NCBI GenBank assembly: GCA_002345145.1 | Contig: DDVC01000099.1 | Coordinates: forward strand, 1 to 9,668 | Direction of reading: 5' to 3' | Source of the DNA: Bacteroidetes bacterium UBA2322 | GTDB lineage: Bacteria; Bacteroidota; Bacteroidia; Chitinophagales; UBA2359 | Length of the DNA: 9,668 nt | Notes under the pieces: generated by a model | What the model was told of the DNA's origin: nothing | What the model saw: only the letters and a program-made list of their open reading frames with translations | Databases searched by the model: none | In this document: positions 6,226 to 9,668 of the stretch, one piece after another | Position numbering within the stretch: position 1 is the first letter of the stretch | How the letters are laid out: every line of letters starts with the position of its first letter | Program-made: the position numbers and the translations under genes

Positions 6226-7500
6226 ATGAAAATAAAACTATACTTCCTAACATGGTTGATGCTTATTTTTGCCCTGCCCGCACAGGCACAAAGTTTAACC
6301 TATGCCCGATACGTAATAGATACACTCTGCTCGCCCTACATGGGGGGGCGCGGTTACGTAAACGAAGGCAACCACCGCGCTGCCCTTTTCATAGCCAATG
6401 AGTTTAAACGCTGGGAAGCCGATGCTTTTGGCGAAAACTATTTTCAACCCTTTGAGGTGGACGTTAATGTTTTTCCCGATGCAATGGAGATGCAGGTAAA
6501 CAAAAAAACGCTTAGGGCAGGCATTGATTTTCTTATAAACCCCGCCTCTGCCGGCATCAGAGGCACATACAAGGTTATCCGCATTAAAGAAAAACATTTG
6601 CTCAACAACAAAAAATTTGAACAACTCCTGGCTACTTCTTTTGATGGCAAAGCATTATGGTTAAACTACCGTGCCAAAAACGCCGCCACTTTGCAGGGTA
6701 AACTGGCAGTATTTAAAAGCGCGGTTAAAGCGGCGGCATACCTGCTGCCCGAAGAAAATAAACTCACCTGGCACATATCGGGGCAACCCAAATACCAAAC
6801 CGAAATTACCCTGTTCCGAAAAAACATACCCCGAAAAATTAAAACCGCCACCTTAAACATAGACAACCGTTTTTTGCGCAATTACCCCACCCAAAACGTA
6901 ATAGGTTATTTGCCCGGCACCCTTTATCCCGATTCTTTTTTGGTATTTACCGCCCACTACGACCACCTTGGGCGCTTAGGAAGCAAGCAATACATACCCG
7001 GTGCCAATGATAATGCCTCCGGCGTAGCTATGCTGCTCAACCTAATGCAACACTACGCACAAACCCCCCATACCTGCTCGGTAGTTTTTATAGCCTTTGG
7101 AGCAGAAGAATTAGGTTTACTGGGCAGCAAATACTTTACCGAAAACCCCCTGTTTCCGCTAAATAAAATAGGATTCCTCATAAACCTTGATATAGTAGGC
7201 ACCGGCGATGAGGGCGCTACGGTGGTTAATGCAACCGAGTTTACCAACGCATGGCAAACATTAGTACAACTAAACGACCAACATAAACTACTGCCCCAAC
7301 TTAAAAGCCGCACCCCCGCCGCCAATAGCGACCACCACTGGTTTTACCAAAACGGGGTGCCTTGTTTTTTTATCTATACCATGGGAGGCATAAAGGCTTA
7401 TCACGATGTATATGACCGCCCCCAAACCCTTCCGCTCACTAAGTTTATGGAACTGCACAGCCTACTCACCCTCTTTGCCAATGCAGTGCAGCAGCCGTAA
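6226..7500 (+). CDS. Secreted M28-family zinc aminopeptidase-like hydrolase
   Basis: This 424-residue protein is predicted to be an exported di-zinc peptidase, releasing N-terminal amino acids or acting on a related substrate in the periplasm or outside the cell. Residues 1-22 form a signal peptide: lysines, a hydrophobic core (LYFLTWLMLIFAL), then a PAQAQ cleavage region with no lipobox cysteine. The segment SPYMGGRGYVNEGNHRAA resembles the substrate-side region common in Bacteroidota M28 enzymes. The catalytic domain carries every expected zinc ligand and the base: H244 (AHYDHLG), D262 (GANDNASG), E294/E295 (FGAEELGLLGS), D322 (INLDIVG) and H393 (AYHDVYD). A region at about 75-215 between them is poorly conserved to my eye and may be an inserted domain. 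The frame extends 13 codons upstream to a TTG at 6187, but the ATG at 6226 puts the signal peptide at the N-terminus. It probably belongs to the same transcript as its neighbours. Confidence 0.94.
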   Translation: MKIKLYFLTWLMLIFALPAQAQSLTYARYVIDTLCSPYMGGRGYVNEGNHRAALFIANEFKRWEADAFGENYFQPFEVDVNVFPDAMEMQVNKKTLRAGIDFLINPASAGIRGTYKVIRIKEKHLLNNKKFEQLLATSFDGKALWLNYRAKNAATLQGKLAVFKSAVKAAAYLLPEENKLTWHISGQPKYQTEITLFRKNIPRKIKTATLNIDNRFLRNYPTQNVIGYLPGTLYPDSFLVFTAHYDHLGRLGSKQYIPGANDNASGVAMLLNLMQHYAQTPHTCSVVFIAFGAEELGLLGSKYFTENPLFPLNKIGFLINLDIVGTGDEGATVVNATEFTNAWQTLVQLNDQHKLLPQLKSRTPAANSDHHWFYQNGVPCFFIYTMGGIKAYHDVYDRPQTLPLTKFMELHSLLTLFANAVQQP

Positions 7501-7550
7501 AATTGACTGTTTCATAAATACAACTTGCTATTCACTCCCCCCCCTCACCC

Positions 7551-9440
7551 ATGTCTGCCAAAAATATCACCAACTACCAATTGCTCTTTTTGCTCTATCC
7601 CGTTGCTCTGCTGATATTGGCATTTACCAGCCCCGGCACCGGCGATGAAGGCGACAGCATTATGCACTACCTGTATGCCCGATACGCCTTTGCCCACCCG
7701 CAAAACTTTTTTAACCACTGGGCAAAACCCATATACGTGCTGTTGGCTGCTCCGTTTGCACAGGCGGGCTTTATTGGGGTAAAACTAATGAACACCCTGC
7801 TCAGTACAGCATCGGCATACCTTACTTATGGTGTAGCCCGCAGGTTGCAAATGCCCCGTGCAGGAGCAGCATTTGTATTTACCGCCGCCGCTCCTATGGG
7901 CATTTACCTTACCCTATCGGGTTTAACGGAGCCTTTGTTTGCTTTTTGGCTCATAGCATCGGTATATTTAGCCGTAAGGGGGCAGGGTTTGGCGGCGGTT
8001 ATATGGGTTTCGTTTTTGCCCTTTGTTCGGTCGGAGGGGTTGGTTATTTTATGTGTTTGGGCAGTTTACCTGTTGTTTACCCGCCGTTGGCGGTGGTTGC
8101 CTTTGCTTATGGCGGGGCATGTGGCGCTTAGTATAGCCGGTTATTTTTACTATGGCAACCTACTTTGGGTGTTCAAAAAAATACCCTATGCCACTATGGG
8201 CAGCGTGTATGGCGCAGGCAAGTTGCTGCATTTTGTAAAGGGGCTTTGGGAGGTTGTGGGCTACCCCATGTATTTGCTGCTGGGGTTGGGCATGTTGTAT
8301 GGGGCTTATGCACTTGGGCAAATAATCAAACAAAAAAAATACCACCCTATCAGCGCCCACGAATTGTGGTTGGTTTACGGCAGTTTTACCGCCTATGTGG
8401 TGGCGCATACCCTTTTTTGGTACTTGGGTATTTTTCAGTCATTCGGGTTGCTAAGGGTATTGGTAGGCGTTATTCCATTATCGGGGCTCATCTGTTTAAG
8501 GGGGTTAAATGCTGCGGTAAACGTGTTGCCGCATAAAACAGCACAAACCGCAGCAGTTAGTCTTGTCCTGTTAGCAGTATTGGCATACCCTTTTTACAGC
8601 CTAAACTATGCCATGCACTTTGACCTTAAAGCCGACCAAAAAGCCCAAAACGAACTGGCAAATTTTGTAAAACAACAATATGGCTCAGGATACAAATACT
8701 ATTTTGATATGCCACACCTCAACTTAGCGCTTCATACCGACCCTTTTGATGACCAACAAAAACAAATGACGGCTGCCTTGTTTACCGGCGCTCCGCTGCC
8801 CGATAAAACCTTGGTTATTTGGGACGATTGGTACTCGCCGGTGGAGGCAGGTACTAAATTAGAAAAATTAGCTCAAGATGACCGACTGGAACCGGTGCGC
8901 ATTTTTGAAGCCAAAGACCCCTGGGGTTCACCCCGCCTTACCCATTTGTTTGTTAAAAAAAGGTATGCCAATACTACCGCCGATGACGGAACCACCCTGC
9001 AAACCATTTTTACAACCGATTTTGAAAAGCCCGATATTGCCCATACCCACAGTATGCAGGCATACGCCGGCAAGTATGCCGGTGTAGCACATGCAGGCAG
9101 TCCGTTTTCGGCAGGCATGGATTTGCCCGCATCAGAGTTGCCCACAAACGCCTTCATACGTGCCGAAGCCTATTTTTACCTATCCCAAAAAGAACCCGAC
9201 CGCTACAAAGAACCGCTGTTTATCATATCCTTTGAAAACGACAGCAGTTACAGTTGGAACAAACTACCGCTGCAAGCCTATCTGCCCGAAAACAAATGGC
9301 AAAAATTGTCGTTTACCGCACAAATTCCCTCACTCCAAACCCCCGCCGACCGCGTAAAGGTGTACGTATATAACCCCTCCGAAAACTGCCATGCCTATAT
9401 AGACAGCCTTTCGGTAAATGTAGTGAGTGGGGCTAAATAG
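7551..9440 (+). CDS. GT-C-like membrane glycosyltransferase with C-terminal beta-rich domain
   Basis: This 629-residue protein appears to be an integral membrane glycosyltransferase of the GT-C fold (PMT/ArnT/GT39-like), which would use a polyprenyl-phosphate sugar on the outer face of the cytoplasmic membrane. Residues 9 to about 352 hold roughly eleven hydrophobic segments. The first extracytoplasmic loop has GDEGDSIMHYLYARYA (31-46), whose D32-E33 matches the acidic pair used by GT-C enzymes; HWAKP (56-60), SGLTEPLF (123-130) and FVRSEG (158-163) also fit. Residues 353-475 form a soluble region. Residues 480-629 look like a beta-sandwich similar to carbohydrate-binding modules (FTTDFEKPD, KWQKLSF, VKVYVYNP, CHAYIDSLSV). 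The ATG at 7551 lies 50 bp after the peptidase. The membrane topology and acidic loop are clear; substrate and acceptor are unknown, and the C-terminal fold is inferred from pattern only. It is the last gene of the collinear group. Confidence 0.82.
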   Translation: MSAKNITNYQLLFLLYPVALLILAFTSPGTGDEGDSIMHYLYARYAFAHPQNFFNHWAKPIYVLLAAPFAQAGFIGVKLMNTLLSTASAYLTYGVARRLQMPRAGAAFVFTAAAPMGIYLTLSGLTEPLFAFWLIASVYLAVRGQGLAAVIWVSFLPFVRSEGLVILCVWAVYLLFTRRWRWLPLLMAGHVALSIAGYFYYGNLLWVFKKIPYATMGSVYGAGKLLHFVKGLWEVVGYPMYLLLGLGMLYGAYALGQIIKQKKYHPISAHELWLVYGSFTAYVVAHTLFWYLGIFQSFGLLRVLVGVIPLSGLICLRGLNAAVNVLPHKTAQTAAVSLVLLAVLAYPFYSLNYAMHFDLKADQKAQNELANFVKQQYGSGYKYYFDMPHLNLALHTDPFDDQQKQMTAALFTGAPLPDKTLVIWDDWYSPVEAGTKLEKLAQDDRLEPVRIFEAKDPWGSPRLTHLFVKKRYANTTADDGTTLQTIFTTDFEKPDIAHTHSMQAYAGKYAGVAHAGSPFSAGMDLPASELPTNAFIRAEAYFYLSQKEPDRYKEPLFIISFENDSSYSWNKLPLQAYLPENKWQKLSFTAQIPSLQTPADRVKVYVYNPSENCHAYIDSLSVNVVSGAK

Positions 9441-9557
9441 ATAGGGTTAGGGGGGTAAACTTTAATTATGTATGGCATAGGGCAACTTTTTACCTCGCAT
9501 TATCGGGGTTATTTGGGGTTTACCCATTGTACGCCGGCGGCATACCTATTAGGGCAA

Positions 9558-9586
9558 TAAAAAAAATGGGTAGCTACTTACCATTT
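9558..9586 (-). terminator. Probable intrinsic terminator for a gene beyond the right edge
   Basis: Read on the minus strand, AAATGGTA pairs with TACCCATTT (one bulged C) around a 6-nt loop (hairpin 9564-9586), followed by a run of T (9558-9566, overlapping the stem foot). The plus strand has no T run after the hairpin. This suggests a leftward transcript ending here, from a gene outside the window that converges on the glycosyltransferase gene. The stem is A/T-rich, so termination strength is uncertain. Confidence 0.5.
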
Positions 9587-9615
9587 GTCTTGGTCTTAAC
9601 CAAACTCCTTATGAT

Positions 9616-9654
9616 AACCACAAAGAACACAAAGGTTTTGCTACCTTTGCGTGA
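9616..9654. repeat. CACAAAG-type intergenic repeat
   Basis: CACAAAG occurs at 9619-9625 and 9628-9634, a 9-bp period. CAAAGG at 9630-9635 can pair with CCTTTG at 9644-9649 to form a small hairpin. This wording (repeated CACAAAG, then CTTTGCGTG) is a familiar intergenic repeat of Bacteroidota and other environmental bacteria. It also contains TACCTTTG at 9642-9649 on the plus strand, a perfect -7 match, but no -33 element stands at the right distance, so I do not call a promoter. Confidence 0.5.
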
Positions 9655-9668
9655 AATCTTGCCCATTA

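Noticed and set aside
9453..9525. Inverted repeat GGGTAAAC/GTTTACCC after the glycosyltransferase
   Set aside because: Eight bp with a 57-nt loop and no T run on either strand at the right place; too weak to call a terminator.

Overview
The window looks like a chromosomal segment from a member of the Bacteroidota. The clues are start codons without Shine-Dalgarno sequences, a TAnnTTTG-type -7 promoter element, heptameric intergenic repeats, a CACAAAG-type intergenic repeat, and gene products typical of that phylum. No genus can be named from the sequence alone.

Layout, left to right. (1) Positions 1-654 hold no gene I can support but carry several strong inverted repeats, one of which (453-487) looks like a plus-strand intrinsic terminator. 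(2) Positions 655-3477 on the minus strand encode a 940-residue multidomain protein: a RelE/ParE-like N-terminal domain, a complete superfamily 1 (UvrD/Rep-type) helicase motor, an ankyrin-like segment and a C-terminal region I do not recognise. (3) Positions 3478-4077 form a 600-bp intergenic region. It holds a likely promoter for the helicase gene, a large inverted repeat across the predicted transcription start, ten tandem 7-bp repeats next to the promoter, and a second heptad array of opposite sense further right. (4) Positions 4078-9440 on the plus strand carry four genes in a row with gaps of 65, 70 and 50 bp: a single-domain 3-hydroxyacyl-CoA (3-hydroxybutyryl-CoA) dehydrogenase, a LegC-type sugar aminotransferase, a secreted M28 zinc peptidase, and a multi-pass GT-C-like glycosyltransferase with an extra C-terminal beta-rich domain. 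(5) Positions 9441-9668 are intergenic, with a minus-strand terminator-like hairpin (implying a gene beyond the right edge that reads toward this window) and a CACAAAG-type repeat.

How the genes work together. The four plus-strand genes could be cotranscribed by spacing, but they do not form one obvious pathway. The aminotransferase and the GT-C protein could both serve cell-surface glycan assembly, the peptidase acts outside the cytoplasm, and the dehydrogenase belongs to central acyl-CoA metabolism. The helicase gene is a separate, divergently transcribed unit with its own apparent control region.

The best candidate for something undescribed is the toxin-fold/helicase/ankyrin fusion together with its palindrome-and-heptad control region. 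Nothing in the sequence proves it is a defence system; that is inference from architecture only.
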